A stretch of 64,000 nt of DNA from Cryptosporangium aurantiacum (lineage in GTDB: Bacteria > Actinomycetota > Actinomycetes > Mycobacteriales > Cryptosporangiaceae): positions 434,001 to 498,000 of the forward strand of contig NZ_FRCS01000006.1 of assembly GCF_900143005.1 (NCBI RefSeq). The letters are read 5' to 3'. Numbering within the stretch: position 1 is the stretch's first letter; each line of letters opens with the position of its first letter. Below the pieces are notes generated by a model. The model did no database searches. It had not been told where the DNA came from and saw nothing but the letters and a program-made list of their open reading frames with translations. Below are positions 1-8,934 of the stretch, piece by piece. The position numbers and the translations under genes are program-made.

Positions 1-1131
1 CTGGCCGGCGCCGATCGGCAGCGGCACGTCCTTCGCCGCCCGAAGAGCGGCGAGGATCGTCTGGGGAGTGGCGTCGCCGGTCAATCCGCCCGCGTTGACG
101 GCCCGGACGAAACCGAGCATCGAGAGGAACCCGACCGGAGTGAGACCACCGGTCGGTGCTTTCGACGCGTACTCCTGCATCACGGCCCGGTAGAGCTGGG
201 CTTCCTTGTCGTCGCTGAGGGTGTCGCCGTTGGCGAACAGAACGGTGCGATCGATACCGGCTTCACCCACGGCGTCGATGACCTCCGGCGAGACGCAGGC
301 CGCGTTCACCATCTTCGGCTGGGTCGCTCCGACGGTCGCGATGGCGGACAACACCGCCTGGCATCCGGTGGCGTCGGCGACGATCGACAGCGCATCCGGA
401 TTCCGCCGCGTGGCCGCCGCGACCTGTGAGCTCGCGTCTGCCGTTCCCTGCGGCACGGTGACGAGGTCGAGGGTCACGCCCTGGCTCTGGAACAGCGGCT
501 TGCCGACACCGTTCACCGCGGCCACGACCTGGGGATTCTCCGACCCCATCATCGTCACGCGCTTCCAACCCTGCTTCTTCGCGTACACGGCCTCACCGGC
601 GAGCAGCCCGATGAACCCGGACGAGAAGAAGAAGGCGTCGGTGTTGCCGAGCTCCGAAGGCGCGGCCGGCGACGAGCCGACCCACGGAATCCCGGCGCCG
701 CGCACCGTCGGCACGATCTGGTCGGCGGTCGCGGGCTGACCGGTCACCACCGCCGCCACCCGCTCCTGGACGAAGGTGTTGCCGCAGGCCGCGGCCGACG
801 CTCCGTCGGCTTTGTCACCGCACCGCACGATCTCGATCCGGTGGCCGCCAAGGCCACCCAGATAGTCGTTGGCGTACGAGGCGGCTGCCGCGGCCGCATC
901 AGCGATCTCCGGACTGCTGACCGCCGATCCACCCTCGACGTTGAACAGACCAATCTTCACCGGGCTGCCGGTCGCGGCCTTCTTCTCCCCCAGCACGGCG
1001 GTGTCGACCGGGGTCGACGAGCTCGACGAGTCGCTCGGCCCGCTGTTCCCGCTGCAGCCGCTGAGCAGGGCAGCCGCCGCCGCGAGGACCGCGACCGCGG
1101 CCTGTCCCCGTTTCCACCCGACATCGCGCAC
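1..1131 (-). CDS. Branched-chain amino acid type ABC transporter substrate-binding lipoprotein (3' end outside window)
   Basis: Partial gene read from a GTG at 1131, preceded by AAAGGAG at 1139-1145 (7-base spacing); no stop before the window edge. About 377 residues are visible. The N-terminus has Arg/Lys, an Ala/Val/Leu hydrophobic core and a lipobox ending LLSGC (Cys near residue 26), then a Ser-rich linker, so the mature protein should be lipid-anchored outside the membrane. The rest resembles type I periplasmic binding proteins of the Leu/Ile/Val family (PVKIGLFNVEGG, then alternating helices and strands). It probably captures a small organic substrate for an ABC importer whose other genes would lie left of the window. 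It is divergent from the SDR gene at 1330; the shared gap holds two copies of the left-block promoter motif. Confidence 0.88.
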   Translation of the reverse strand, partial: MRDVGWKRGQAAVAVLAAAAALLSGCSGNSGPSDSSSSSTPVDTAVLGEKKAATGSPVKIGLFNVEGGSAVSSPEIADAAAAAASYANDYLGGLGGHRIEIVRCGDKADGASAAACGNTFVQERVAAVVTGQPATADQIVPTVRGAGIPWVGSSPAAPSELGNTDAFFFSSGFIGLLAGEAVYAKKQGWKRVTMMGSENPQVVAAVNGVGKPLFQSQGVTLDLVTVPQGTADASSQVAAATRRNPDALSIVADATGCQAVLSAIATVGATQPKMVNAACVSPEVIDAVGEAGIDRTVLFANGDTLSDDKEAQLYRAVMQEYASKAPTGGLTPVGFLSMLGFVRAVNAGGLTGDATPQTILAALRAAKDVPLPIGAGQ

Positions 1132-1152
1132 CGCTCGACTCCTTTGCCGAAA

Positions 1153-1188
1153 GGGGACACTCATCTGTGGGAGAGTAGGACACTCAAT
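1153..1188. promoter_or_regulatory. Left-block promoter motif, two copies in a divergent promoter
   Basis: GGGGACACTCATC at 1153-1165 and AGGACACTCAAT at 1177-1188, 23 bases apart, between the binding-protein start (1131) and the SDR start (1330). Both fit the motif GGNNANCTCAAT seen at the other left-block promoters. Whether it is an operator or a core promoter element is not settled. Confidence 0.5.
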
Positions 1189-1329
1189 CGAGTGGCGTCG
1201 AGATCTCTCTCACTTTTTACCGATCGATGCGGGGAAGAGACGATCACGATCGAACGACCCTCGCTAACCAGCAGGCGGATGAGTAACCTCAATCCGGACG
1301 GAAGGTCGTCCCACTATCTCAGGAGCGCG

Positions 1330-2184
1330 ATGAAGACTCCGGACAGAACCGGCCTGCCCTTGGCGATCGTCATCGGCGGCAGCGGCGGCATGGGCCAGGC
1401 GTGCGCACGGCGGCTGGGCGAGCGACACGCCGTAGTCCTCGCCAACCGAAACGTGGGAAAGGGCGAGGAGGTCGCCGACGACCTCCGCAGCGAGGGAATC
1501 GTCGCGACACCGATCGCGTGCGACCTCACCGATCCCCCGTCAGTGAAAGCGATGGTCGACGAGGCCGTCGGACGATTCGGACCGGTCCGGGTACTCGCCG
1601 GAGTGGCCGGGTTGTCGCCGAGCATGGGCGACGCACGCCGGATCCTCGCGGTGAACCTGGGCGGTACCGCCACCGTCCTCGAGGCGGCGCTTCCCCACAT
1701 GGCAGCGGGCGGTGCGGCAGTCGTCGTCTCGTCGATCGCAGGCGTCACGAGCGCTCCCGCTGCGGAGGTCACCGCCCCTCTGGACGACCCGCTCTCGCCG
1801 ACGCTGGTCGACGACGTCGAGGCGGCCCTGGGTCGAGAGATGACAACCGAAGACGCCTATCGGCTGTCGAAGTTCGGCGAGAACCGGATGGTGCGCCGGT
1901 CCGTCGTGCGCTTCGCCGAGCGCGGTGCCCGCATCGTCTCCCTGACCCCCGGTCTCATCCGTACCCCGATGGGGGCCAGGGAGTTCGAGCGGATGCCGGC
2001 GAAGTGGGACCTGCTCCGCCGCATCCCACTGGGCCGGGAGGGCATGCTCACCGAAATCTGCGACGCGCTGGAGTTCCTCGTCTCTGACCGTGCGTCCTAC
2101 ATCACGGGCACCGATCTGGTCATCGACGGGGGGATCGTCTCGGCCCTCGAGTTCGGGCTGGGCCGAGACGCCGAGCCTCGGTGA
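1330..2184 (+). CDS. Short-chain dehydrogenase/reductase, hydroxysteroid dehydrogenase/carbonyl reductase-like
   Basis: 284 residues. The frame stays open far upstream, but AGGAG at 1321-1325 just before ATG 1330 fixes the start, and the cofactor site begins right after it. The Rossmann signature is GGSGGMG; the later NAG position reads AGVAG. Catalytic Ser lies in VVSSIAG and the Tyr/Lys pair in YRLSK. Between Ser and Tyr there is an insertion of about 35 residues, as in the 3-alpha-hydroxysteroid dehydrogenase/carbonyl reductase branch. It is expected to oxidise or reduce a hydroxyl/keto group with NAD(P)H. It converges on the fused acyl-CoA dehydrogenase with a 9-base gap. The substrate is unknown. 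Confidence 0.85.
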   Translation: MKTPDRTGLPLAIVIGGSGGMGQACARRLGERHAVVLANRNVGKGEEVADDLRSEGIVATPIACDLTDPPSVKAMVDEAVGRFGPVRVLAGVAGLSPSMGDARRILAVNLGGTATVLEAALPHMAAGGAAVVVSSIAGVTSAPAAEVTAPLDDPLSPTLVDDVEAALGREMTTEDAYRLSKFGENRMVRRSVVRFAERGARIVSLTPGLIRTPMGAREFERMPAKWDLLRRIPLGREGMLTEICDALEFLVSDRASYITGTDLVIDGGIVSALEFGLGRDAEPR

Positions 2185-2193
2185 GCCCTTCCC

Positions 2194-4296
2194 CTACTTC
2201 ACCGCCTCGCGCGGCAGGCCGAGGATCCGTTCCGCGATGACGTTACGAGTGACCTCCGACGTGCCGCCCGCGATCGTCAGGGCGCGAGTGAAGAGGTAGT
2301 CGTGTGCCAGCTCCGGTTCTCCGCCGGCCACCCCGGCGGGGCCGGCGATCCGCATGCCCAGCTCTCGGATGGCCTGAGCCTGCTCGGCGGAGAGCAGCTT
2401 GGTCATGTTGCCCTCCACGGACGGCGCCGCACCCACCACGGCTCGCTCCACGCTCCGCAGGTTGAGCAGACGCGCCGACTCCTGTGCGGCGATCAGACGA
2501 CCGACCTCGCGACTCAAGCCGGCATCCCAGGGAGCGTGTGCGGCCAGCAGGTCGATCAGGTCGAGTGCCGTGCCTCGACGGCTTCCGTTCCGTGCCCCGC
2601 CGATGCTCACCCGCTCGTTGCCCAGCGTCGCCCGCGCGACCGCCCAACCGGCGCCGGGCTCCCCGACGACGTCGTCGTCCGGGATGAAGACGTCGTCGAG
2701 GAACACCTCGTTGAACACGGCCTCGCCGGTGATTTCCCGCAGCGGGCGCACCGTGACTCCCGGCGCGGCCAGGTCGACCACCACCGTGGTCACGCCTTTG
2801 TGTTTCAGGGCAGCCGGGTCGGTGCGGATCGTGGCCAGGCCCCGGTTGCAGTTCTGCGCGTTCGAGGTCCACGCCTTCTGCCCGGTCACCCGCCAGCCGC
2901 CGTCCACCTTGACCCCTCGGGTCTGCACCGCGGCGGCGTCCGAGCCGGCGTTCGGCTCACTGAACAGCTGGCAGAACGTCAGGTCGCCGAGCAGCCCCGG
3001 CCGCACCCACCGCTCGATCTGGTCGGGCCTCGCCGTCTGGGTCAGCGTGAGCAGCACCCAACCACCGATCCCCAGGTCGGGGACGTCGATCTCGGCGAAT
3101 TCCTGCTCGATGACCAGTTGCTCCACCGGCCCGGCCGCGCGACCCCACGGCTTCGGCCAGTGCGCCATGAGATACCCGGAGTCCACCAGCAGCCGCCGAC
3201 GGTCACCAGGTGCCGAGTTCGCGTACTGCTCGCGGAAAGCCCGCACCTCGGCGCGGAACAGCTCGGCCTCCGGTGGCAGCTCGACCGCGACATCGCGGGT
3301 CACACCGCGGACCGACAGCGCCGCGACGTCGTCAGCGGCGGAGTCCGGCGCGCCGGCCAACGCAGCCAACGCGGTGGCACGGCGCAGGTACAGGTGGGCG
3401 TCGTGCTCCCAGGTGAATCCGATCCCGCCGTGGATCTGGATGTTCATCCGAGCGTTCTGCGTGTAGGCGTCGAGCGCGATCACCGCGGCGACGGCCGCGG
3501 CGAACTCGGCTTCCTCCTCGTTCCCGACGACCCGCGCCGCGTCCCAGGCCGCTGCCACCGCCTGCTCACTACGGACCAGCATGTTCGCCAGGTGGTGCTT
3601 GACCGCCTGGAAACTGCCAATCGGACGTCCGAACTGCTCGCGCACCTTCGCGTAGTCCAGCGCCATGTCCAAGCAGGCACGAGCGCCGCCCGCCGCCTCG
3701 GCGGCGGCCAAGGTCCGGAGTACCGTCCGGGCGGCCTGCACACCCCCGGACAGTACTTCTCCGGTCACCGCGCCGGCCGGCAGCCGCGCGAGCCCCAGCG
3801 AGGGATCCAGTCCGCCGACTGCTTCCACCACGCCTGCCGCGTCTGCCTCGATGACGACCAGGTCCTCACCGGAGGGGACGAGATGCAGCCGCGCCCACAC
3901 ACCACCCAGCAATAACCCGCCGTCGATGCCGACCGACGCGGTGGTCGAACCATCCGCCAGACGCGGGAGCAGCGCGCTCCGCTGGTCCGGTGTACCCACG
4001 CGGTCGATCACCGCCGATGCCAGCGTGGTCGCGAGCAGCGGTCCCGAGGCGACGGTGGCGCCCAATGCCTCGAGCACGACGGCGAGTTCGGCCAGTCCGT
4101 ACCCGGAGCCGCCGTGCTCCGCCGGCAGGTGTAGACCGGCCCAGCCGAGGTCCCCGATTCGCGACCACACGACTCCCGGCTCGGCAGAGAGCTTGTCGAG
4201 CGCGCCGCGGGTCTCGTGCCGCAAGCCTTCCCCGTGGGCGAAGGACCGGACCACATCGGCCAGTTCGCGATGGTCGGCAGTGATGGCCAGGGACAT
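2194..4296 (-). CDS. Tandem-fused acyl-CoA dehydrogenase (two ACAD domains, FadE34-like)
   Basis: 700 residues, about twice the usual ACAD length. Start is ATG 4296 with GGAG about 9 bases upstream; a TTG two codons earlier is less likely. Domain 1 (about 1-330) carries REQFGRPIGSFQAVKH and QIHGGIGFTWEHD; domain 2 (about 345-700) carries CQLFSEPNAGSD, GQKAWTSNAQ and the C-terminal IAGGTSEVTRN FAD-binding motif. The layout matches FadE34-type proteins, where one chain replaces the alpha and beta subunits of the heteromeric ACADs used on sterol side chains. It would introduce an alpha,beta double bond into a bulky acyl-CoA using FAD. It is second in an operon behind the ACAD at 4324 (27-base gap). 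Confidence 0.92.
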   Translation of the reverse strand: MSLAITADHRELADVVRSFAHGEGLRHETRGALDKLSAEPGVVWSRIGDLGWAGLHLPAEHGGSGYGLAELAVVLEALGATVASGPLLATTLASAVIDRVGTPDQRSALLPRLADGSTTASVGIDGGLLLGGVWARLHLVPSGEDLVVIEADAAGVVEAVGGLDPSLGLARLPAGAVTGEVLSGGVQAARTVLRTLAAAEAAGGARACLDMALDYAKVREQFGRPIGSFQAVKHHLANMLVRSEQAVAAAWDAARVVGNEEEAEFAAAVAAVIALDAYTQNARMNIQIHGGIGFTWEHDAHLYLRRATALAALAGAPDSAADDVAALSVRGVTRDVAVELPPEAELFRAEVRAFREQYANSAPGDRRRLLVDSGYLMAHWPKPWGRAAGPVEQLVIEQEFAEIDVPDLGIGGWVLLTLTQTARPDQIERWVRPGLLGDLTFCQLFSEPNAGSDAAAVQTRGVKVDGGWRVTGQKAWTSNAQNCNRGLATIRTDPAALKHKGVTTVVVDLAAPGVTVRPLREITGEAVFNEVFLDDVFIPDDDVVGEPGAGWAVARATLGNERVSIGGARNGSRRGTALDLIDLLAAHAPWDAGLSREVGRLIAAQESARLLNLRSVERAVVGAAPSVEGNMTKLLSAEQAQAIRELGMRIAGPAGVAGGEPELAHDYLFTRALTIAGGTSEVTRNVIAERILGLPREAVK

Positions 4297-4323
4297 CGGC
4301 AACTCTCCGTCTCGTGGGTTAGC

Positions 4324-5490
4324 TCAGGCCGGGTCGCGCGGAAGGCCGAGTGCCCGCTCGGCGACGACGTTGCGGAGAACCTCATTGGCGCCGCCGGCGA
4401 TCGTGTAGGCGCGGGCGTACAGGTAGGCGTCCTGCCACCAGCCGTCGGCGATCGCACCCGGATCGCCCTCGGTGAGCAGGCCGTCGACTCCCTGCAGGCT
4501 CATGCCGGCCACCGCGAGGTCATGGTTGATCTCGCTGAAGAAGATCTTGGCCAGCGGGGCATCCGCCGGCGTCTCGGTGCGGGCCAGCATGCGGGATCGG
4601 ACCAGACCGGTCACCGCCTGGTTGACCAGCACGCGCGTGGCCAGTTCCCCGATGGTTTCCCGCACGTCGGAGAATTCGACGGTCGGACCGGCCACGGCCA
4701 GCAGGTCCTCCAGCTGGAGTTGCAGTTCGACTCCGCTGGCACCGACGCCCGAGCGCTCGTGGACGAGACTGGAGTTGGCCACGCGCCAGCCGTTGTCGAC
4801 CTCGCCGATCACGTTCGCCGCGGGGATCCGGACGGAGTCGAAAAAGACCTCATTGAAGTCGGACGTTCCGGTGATCTCGCGCAGCGGTCGCACGTCGACG
4901 CCCGGCGTGCGCATGTCCAGCGCGAACGCGGTGATGCCGCGGTGCTTGGGGGCATCGGGATTCGTGCGCGCGAGCAGGTACCCCACGTCAGCGTGCTGGC
5001 CGTTCGTGGTCCACACCTTCTGCCCGTCCACCACGAACTCGTCGCCGTGCCGCACCGCCCGCGTCTGCAGGGAGGCCAGATCGCTGCCGGCGCCCGGCTC
5101 GCTGAACAGCTGGCACCAGATGTCCTCACACCGCCGGATCCGCGGCAGGAAGTGGGCCTGCTGCTCCGGCGTGCCGAACTCGAGGATCGCCCCGGCGGCG
5201 AGCGAGGCCGCGCCGATCGGGGGCCACGTGCGTGCCCGGGCGATCTCCTCGGCCACGATGAACGCCTCGAGCGGGTGCGCGTCGGGACGACCACCGAATT
5301 CTTTCGGCCAGCCGATCCCCAGGTAACCCGCCTCGTAGAGTGCGGCGGTCCACCGGCGGATCGCGGGGATGAGCTCGGCTTCGGGCGCCCGCACGCCGGT
5401 GTGCTTCTTGGTCCCGGGAGCGTGCTCGGCGATGAACGCCCGCACCTCCGCCCGGAAGACCTCGAGCTCTCGGGGGGATTCCAGCCTCAT
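4324..5490 (-). CDS. Acyl-CoA dehydrogenase
   Basis: 388 residues from ATG 5490, which has GGAGGAG 7 bases upstream; a longer in-frame start at 5532 has no such site. ACAD landmarks: WPKEFGG, CQLFSEPGAGSDLA (FAD/substrate loop), GQKVWTTNGQ and the C-terminal IAGGANEVLRNVVAERALGLPRD. It resembles the catalytic-type half of the fused protein downstream rather than the QIHGG-type half, so it may be a homomeric enzyme or pair with another subunit. First gene of a two-gene operon with 2194-4296. The motif AGGGTACTCAAT lies 65 bases upstream, in the gap shared with the isochorismatase-like gene. Confidence 0.92.
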   Translation of the reverse strand: MRLESPRELEVFRAEVRAFIAEHAPGTKKHTGVRAPEAELIPAIRRWTAALYEAGYLGIGWPKEFGGRPDAHPLEAFIVAEEIARARTWPPIGAASLAAGAILEFGTPEQQAHFLPRIRRCEDIWCQLFSEPGAGSDLASLQTRAVRHGDEFVVDGQKVWTTNGQHADVGYLLARTNPDAPKHRGITAFALDMRTPGVDVRPLREITGTSDFNEVFFDSVRIPAANVIGEVDNGWRVANSSLVHERSGVGASGVELQLQLEDLLAVAGPTVEFSDVRETIGELATRVLVNQAVTGLVRSRMLARTETPADAPLAKIFFSEINHDLAVAGMSLQGVDGLLTEGDPGAIADGWWQDAYLYARAYTIAGGANEVLRNVVAERALGLPRDPA

Positions 5491-5554
5491 CGGTGCTCTC
5501 CTCCAGGCCGGGACGGGCGGCAACAGACCCAAGCGTAACGCTCCGACACCCTAA

Positions 5555-5567
5555 GAGGGTACTCAAT
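5555..5567. promoter_or_regulatory. Left-block promoter motif
   Basis: GAGGGTACTCAAT between the divergent genes starting at 5490 (minus) and about 5635 (plus). It is a close match to the sites at 1177, 9821, 22031 and 26451. Confidence 0.5.
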
Positions 5568-5634
5568 GCGGCATCTCCACCGTCAATGGAGGGAAAGACT
5601 GGCAATGCAGTGCACTCTTTGCGATGCTCGCGGC

Positions 5635-6267
5635 ATGAGCGTACGAGGGTTGGACAACGGGGAACACGCCGCGCTGATCATCAACGAGTGCCAGAACAGC
5701 ATGGTGAACCCGGAGATCGGCGGCAGGGACGGCCTGGCGGGCGAGGCCGCGCGCCGGCATCTCGTCCCGCGGCTGGCCGAGCTGGCGCAGGCGTGCCGTG
5801 AAGCGGGCGTGCTGGTGGTGCACACGACGATCGTGCCGCGCCGGGACTACGCCGGCACGATGCGTAACTGTCTGCTGCTCGCCTCGCTGGTGAAGAAGGG
5901 GACCGTGGTCGCCGGATCCCCGGCCGCGCAGATCCACCCGGACCTCGCGCCGCAGGACGGCGACGTCGTCTCGGAGCGGGTGCACGGGCTGTCGCCGTTC
6001 CACTCCACCGAACTGGAGCCGATCCTGCGTTCCCGTGGGGTGCAGACGGTGATGATCGCCGGCGTCTCGACCAACATCGGCGTGCCGGGCGCCTGCCTCG
6101 AGGCGGTGAACCGCGGCTTCAACGTCGTCGTTCCCGAGGACTGCACCGCGGGCGCCTGGCCGGAGGCGCACGAGTTCCAGGTGACGCACACGCTGCCGCT
6201 GCTCGCTACCGTGACGACGAGCGACGCGATCCGCACGGTGCTGGCCGGACGTACCGTCCGGGCATGA
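5635..6267 (+). CDS. Isochorismatase-fold (cysteine hydrolase-like) protein with altered catalytic residues
   Basis: 210 residues from ATG 5635. Upstream in-frame ATGs at 5605 (GGAGGG 11 bases before it) and 5566 are possible; I chose 5635 because the fold begins about 10 residues later. Core landmarks are ALIINECQNSM, VVHTTIVPR, LVKKGT and the GVSTNIGVPG turn. In cysteine hydrolases (nicotinamidase, carbamoylsarcosine hydrolase) the first motif has Asp and the turn has the nucleophilic Cys. Here they are Glu (NECQN) and Gly (TNIGV). Gly at that place is also seen in true isochorismatases. The reaction is unknown. It is divergent from the ACAD operon and ends in a hairpin terminator. Confidence 0.8.
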   Translation: MSVRGLDNGEHAALIINECQNSMVNPEIGGRDGLAGEAARRHLVPRLAELAQACREAGVLVVHTTIVPRRDYAGTMRNCLLLASLVKKGTVVAGSPAAQIHPDLAPQDGDVVSERVHGLSPFHSTELEPILRSRGVQTVMIAGVSTNIGVPGACLEAVNRGFNVVVPEDCTAGAWPEAHEFQVTHTLPLLATVTTSDAIRTVLAGRTVRA

Positions 6268-6271
6268 GTAA

Positions 6272-6299
6272 ACGGCGGGTGCCGTCCGGCACCCGCCGT
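6272..6299. terminator. Hairpin terminator between convergent genes
   Basis: Perfect 12-bp stem ACGGCGGGTGCC with a 4-base loop, directly after the stop at 6267 and just before the end of the opposing gene at 6303. No U-tract, as is usual in high-GC actinobacteria. It can serve both directions. Confidence 0.75.
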
Positions 6300-6302
6300 C
6301 AC

Positions 6303-7490
6303 TCAGGAACGCGCCAGCGCCAGCGCGTCGTCGTAGCTTCCGCCCTCGGAGAGCAACGACCGCATCCGCATGACCCAGCGCGGTGCGGCCGCCCCCACTA
6401 CCCCGGTGACCCGGCCGTCACGGCCGTACACCGCGACCAGCCCTTTCCCGGCCGGGCCGACGGACACGAGGGTCACCTCGTCGTCCGGTTCCGGCCGGCC
6501 GAGCATCTGCCACTTGCGCTCGTACTGGTCGCTCCAGAAGTAGGGAACCTCGTCGAGAGGCTTGCCCTGTCCGACCAGATCGCGGGCGATCGCCCTGCCC
6601 TGGTCGGCCGCGCTCGTCCAGTGCTCCACGCGGGCACGCTCGCCGGTCCGGGGGTTCTGCCACCGGGCGATGTCGCCGGCAGCCCAGACCGACGGCACCG
6701 AGGTGCGCCCGACGTCGTCGCACAGCACGCCGTCGTCGACCGCGACCCCCGAGCCCTCCAGCCATCCGGTGTCCGGAACGACACCGAGTCCGACCAGCAC
6801 CACGGTCGCGTCCACGGTCGATCCGTCGGAGAGCAGCAGCTCCCGGCGTCCGTCGCGCACCCTGGCCTCGACCACGGCGGTACCGCAGCGCAACTCGACG
6901 CCTGCCCGCTCGTGCTCCGCAGCCACCTCCGCGCCCACCCTGGTACCGAGGACGCGGGCCAGCGGCGTGGGCAACGTCTCCACGAGCGTGACCGTCGCGC
7001 CCGTGCTCCGGGCGCTCGCCGCTGCCTCGCAGCCGATGAACCCGCCGCCGACCACCGTCAGCCGACCGTGCTCGACGAGGTCACGCCGGAGCGCCAGGGC
7101 GTCGTCGAGCGTCCGGATGACGTGCACGCCGTCGCCGGCCAGGCCGGGTAGGGTGCGCGGCGTCGCGCCGGTGGCGATGACCAGCGCCTCGTAGCTCAGC
7201 TCCTCGCCGTCGTCGAGGAGCACCGATCGGCGGTCCGGGTGCAGCGCGGTCGTCCGCCGGCCCAACCGGAACTCGACGCCGAGCGACGACCACTCCTCGC
7301 GCAGCGGCACCGCGTCGTGCTCACCGCGCAGCACGGACTTGCTCAGCGGTGGCCGGTCATAGGGAAGGTGCGGTTCAGCCGCGACGACAACGACCGGACC
7401 ACTGCCGTCCAGCCGCCGGTACTCCTCGATCACCCGGGTGGCGGCGAGCCCTCCCCCGACGACGACGAGCCGCCCGACCTCGGTGCTCAA
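6303..7490 (-). CDS. FAD-dependent ferredoxin reductase (P450 electron transfer)
   Basis: About 395 residues. FAD-binding VVVGGGLAATR at the N-terminus, PYDRPPLSK, a second dinucleotide fold TVVGGGFIGCEAAAS near the middle for NAD(P)H, and the VWAAGDIA motif of BphA4/ThcD-type reductases. It would pass electrons from NAD(P)H to the ferredoxin at 8721 and on to the P450 at 7487. Start: TTG 7490 has GGAG five bases upstream and overlaps the P450 stop as TTGA, suggesting translational coupling; GTG 7496 overlaps that GGAG. Last gene of the SDR-ferredoxin-P450-reductase operon, ending at the hairpin at 6272-6299. Confidence 0.9.
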   Translation of the reverse strand: MSTEVGRLVVVGGGLAATRVIEEYRRLDGSGPVVVVAAEPHLPYDRPPLSKSVLRGEHDAVPLREEWSSLGVEFRLGRRTTALHPDRRSVLLDDGEELSYEALVIATGATPRTLPGLAGDGVHVIRTLDDALALRRDLVEHGRLTVVGGGFIGCEAAASARSTGATVTLVETLPTPLARVLGTRVGAEVAAEHERAGVELRCGTAVVEARVRDGRRELLLSDGSTVDATVVLVGLGVVPDTGWLEGSGVAVDDGVLCDDVGRTSVPSVWAAGDIARWQNPRTGERARVEHWTSAADQGRAIARDLVGQGKPLDEVPYFWSDQYERKWQMLGRPEPDDEVTLVSVGPAGKGLVAVYGRDGRVTGVVGAAAPRWVMRMRSLLSEGGSYDDALALARS

Positions 7491-8698
7491 TCCCACTCCA
7501 GCGGGAGCCCGGTGAATCCGGCGACGACCCCGACGTACTCAGTGAACTCGGTGCCCTCCGGAATCCGGTAGTCGGGCAGCCGCTTGTGCCACTCCTCGAT
7601 CGCGACCTTCATCTCCAGCCGGGCCAGGTGCGAACCGAGGCAGCGGTGCGGCCCGGCGCCGAAGGCCGTGTGCCGGTTGGGCTTGCGATCGGGGATGAAC
7701 GTGTCGGGGTCCGGAAACTGCTCCGGGTCGCGGCTGGCGGCTGCGGAGCAGTACATGACGCGGTCGCCGGCCTTGATCCGGACGCCCCCGAGCTCGGTGT
7801 CGCGAGTGACGACACGAGCGCCCGACGCGATCGAGTAGTACCGCAGAAACTCCTCCACGGCGTCCGGGATCATCTCCGGCTTCTCGGTCAGCGTGCGCCG
7901 TAAGTCGGGGTTCTCGGCCAGGTGCTTGAACGTATAGGTGAGCATGTTCGCAACCGTGTCGAGCCCGGCGAGATAGAGCAGGAAGCCCATCGCGTAGAAG
8001 TCGGCTTCCGTGATCGGCTGGCCGTCGATGGTCTGCGCGAGCAGGTGGGAGATGACGTCGTCCTTCGGCTCCGCCCGGCGCTCTTCCATCACGGCCGCGA
8101 TGTCCGCGATGATCTCCGCGGCCGCTGTCTGGCGGATCGAGCCGTCCGGGTCGGTGGCCCCGGTCATGCGCATCATCGTGTTCGCGCGGTCGATGAACTC
8201 GTCCCGCCGCTCGACCGGCATCCCCATCATCCGCAGGAAGATCGTGGTGGGGAACTTCAGGGCGAAGTCCTCCCGGAAGTCGCCACCACCCTTCGCGACG
8301 AACTCGTCGATCAGCTGTCCGCAGAACTCGCGGATCTCACCCTCCCGCGCGCGCACCTCGTTCGGAGCGAACGGAGCGGCGAGCGTACGCCGGTACTTCG
8401 TGTGCTCCGGCGGGTCGAGCTCCTCCGGGATCATCTTCTGGTGCGGCTCGTCCAGGTACTGGACGGAACTGCTGGAGAAGGTCGCCGGGTCCTGGAGCGC
8501 CGTCAAGTTGTCGGCGTAGCGCGTCAGGTAGAAGATGTCGTACTTGTCGGTGAGGTCGCTGCGGAAGATCGGGGTCTCGGTGCGGAGACGGTTCCACGTC
8601 TCCCGGTGATGGGCGAGCAGTTCCGGGTCGGTGTAGTGATCGAAACCCGGGCGCAGCGGCGCCTCGCCGGCGGCGGCAGGGCTGGTCTGTGTGTCCAT
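7487..8698 (-). CDS. Cytochrome P450 monooxygenase (class I)
   Basis: 403 residues from ATG 8698, with AGGA six bases upstream; the frame is open further up but that part overlaps the ferredoxin. Landmarks: I-helix LAGLDTV (oxygen activation Asp-Thr), K-helix EEFLR (ExxR), and the heme-binding FGAGPHRCLGS with the proximal Cys. No membrane segment, so a soluble bacterial P450 served by a ferredoxin and reductase, both encoded next to it. It probably hydroxylates the substrate or an intermediate, making an alcohol for the dehydrogenases nearby. The gap to the ferredoxin is 22 bases; the reductase start overlaps its stop. Confidence 0.95.
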   Translation of the reverse strand: MDTQTSPAAAGEAPLRPGFDHYTDPELLAHHRETWNRLRTETPIFRSDLTDKYDIFYLTRYADNLTALQDPATFSSSSVQYLDEPHQKMIPEELDPPEHTKYRRTLAAPFAPNEVRAREGEIREFCGQLIDEFVAKGGGDFREDFALKFPTTIFLRMMGMPVERRDEFIDRANTMMRMTGATDPDGSIRQTAAAEIIADIAAVMEERRAEPKDDVISHLLAQTIDGQPITEADFYAMGFLLYLAGLDTVANMLTYTFKHLAENPDLRRTLTEKPEMIPDAVEEFLRYYSIASGARVVTRDTELGGVRIKAGDRVMYCSAAASRDPEQFPDPDTFIPDRKPNRHTAFGAGPHRCLGSHLARLEMKVAIEEWHKRLPDYRIPEGTEFTEYVGVVAGFTGLPLEWD

Positions 8699-8720
8699 GC
8701 GGGGTCCTAACTCGGGTCGA

Positions 8721-8909
8721 TCAGGCGAGGACGATGGCTCGCTCGGGGCAGGACTCGGCGCCATCGCGCGCCTTTTCCTCGAGTTCCGGCGGGATCTCTC
8801 CGTCCAACGGCAGGGCGTAACCGTCGTCGTCGAGGTCGTAGACCTCCGGAGCCAGCGCGTTGCAGCGCGCGTGGCCCGCACATTTCGCGGTGTCGATGCT
8901 GACCTTCAC
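8721..8909 (-). CDS. [3Fe-4S] ferredoxin
   Basis: 62 residues from GTG 8909 with AGGAGG five bases upstream. Cluster ligands are Cys10 and Cys16 in CAGHARC and Cys54 in SCPERA: three cysteines with a His where a fourth would be, the pattern of [3Fe-4S] ferredoxins that feed actinobacterial P450s. It is acidic, as expected for docking to a P450. It sits between the mycofactocin-type SDR and the P450. Confidence 0.95.
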   Translation of the reverse strand: MKVSIDTAKCAGHARCNALAPEVYDLDDDGYALPLDGEIPPELEEKARDGAESCPERAIVLA

Positions 8910-8934
8910 GTGACCTCCTGGACGTCGTCGCGGT

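Noticed and set aside
841-1329. A 163-residue N-terminal extension of the SDR at 1330.
   Set aside because: It is antisense to the signal peptide and first domain of the binding lipoprotein, and a ribosome site lies directly ahead of ATG 1330.
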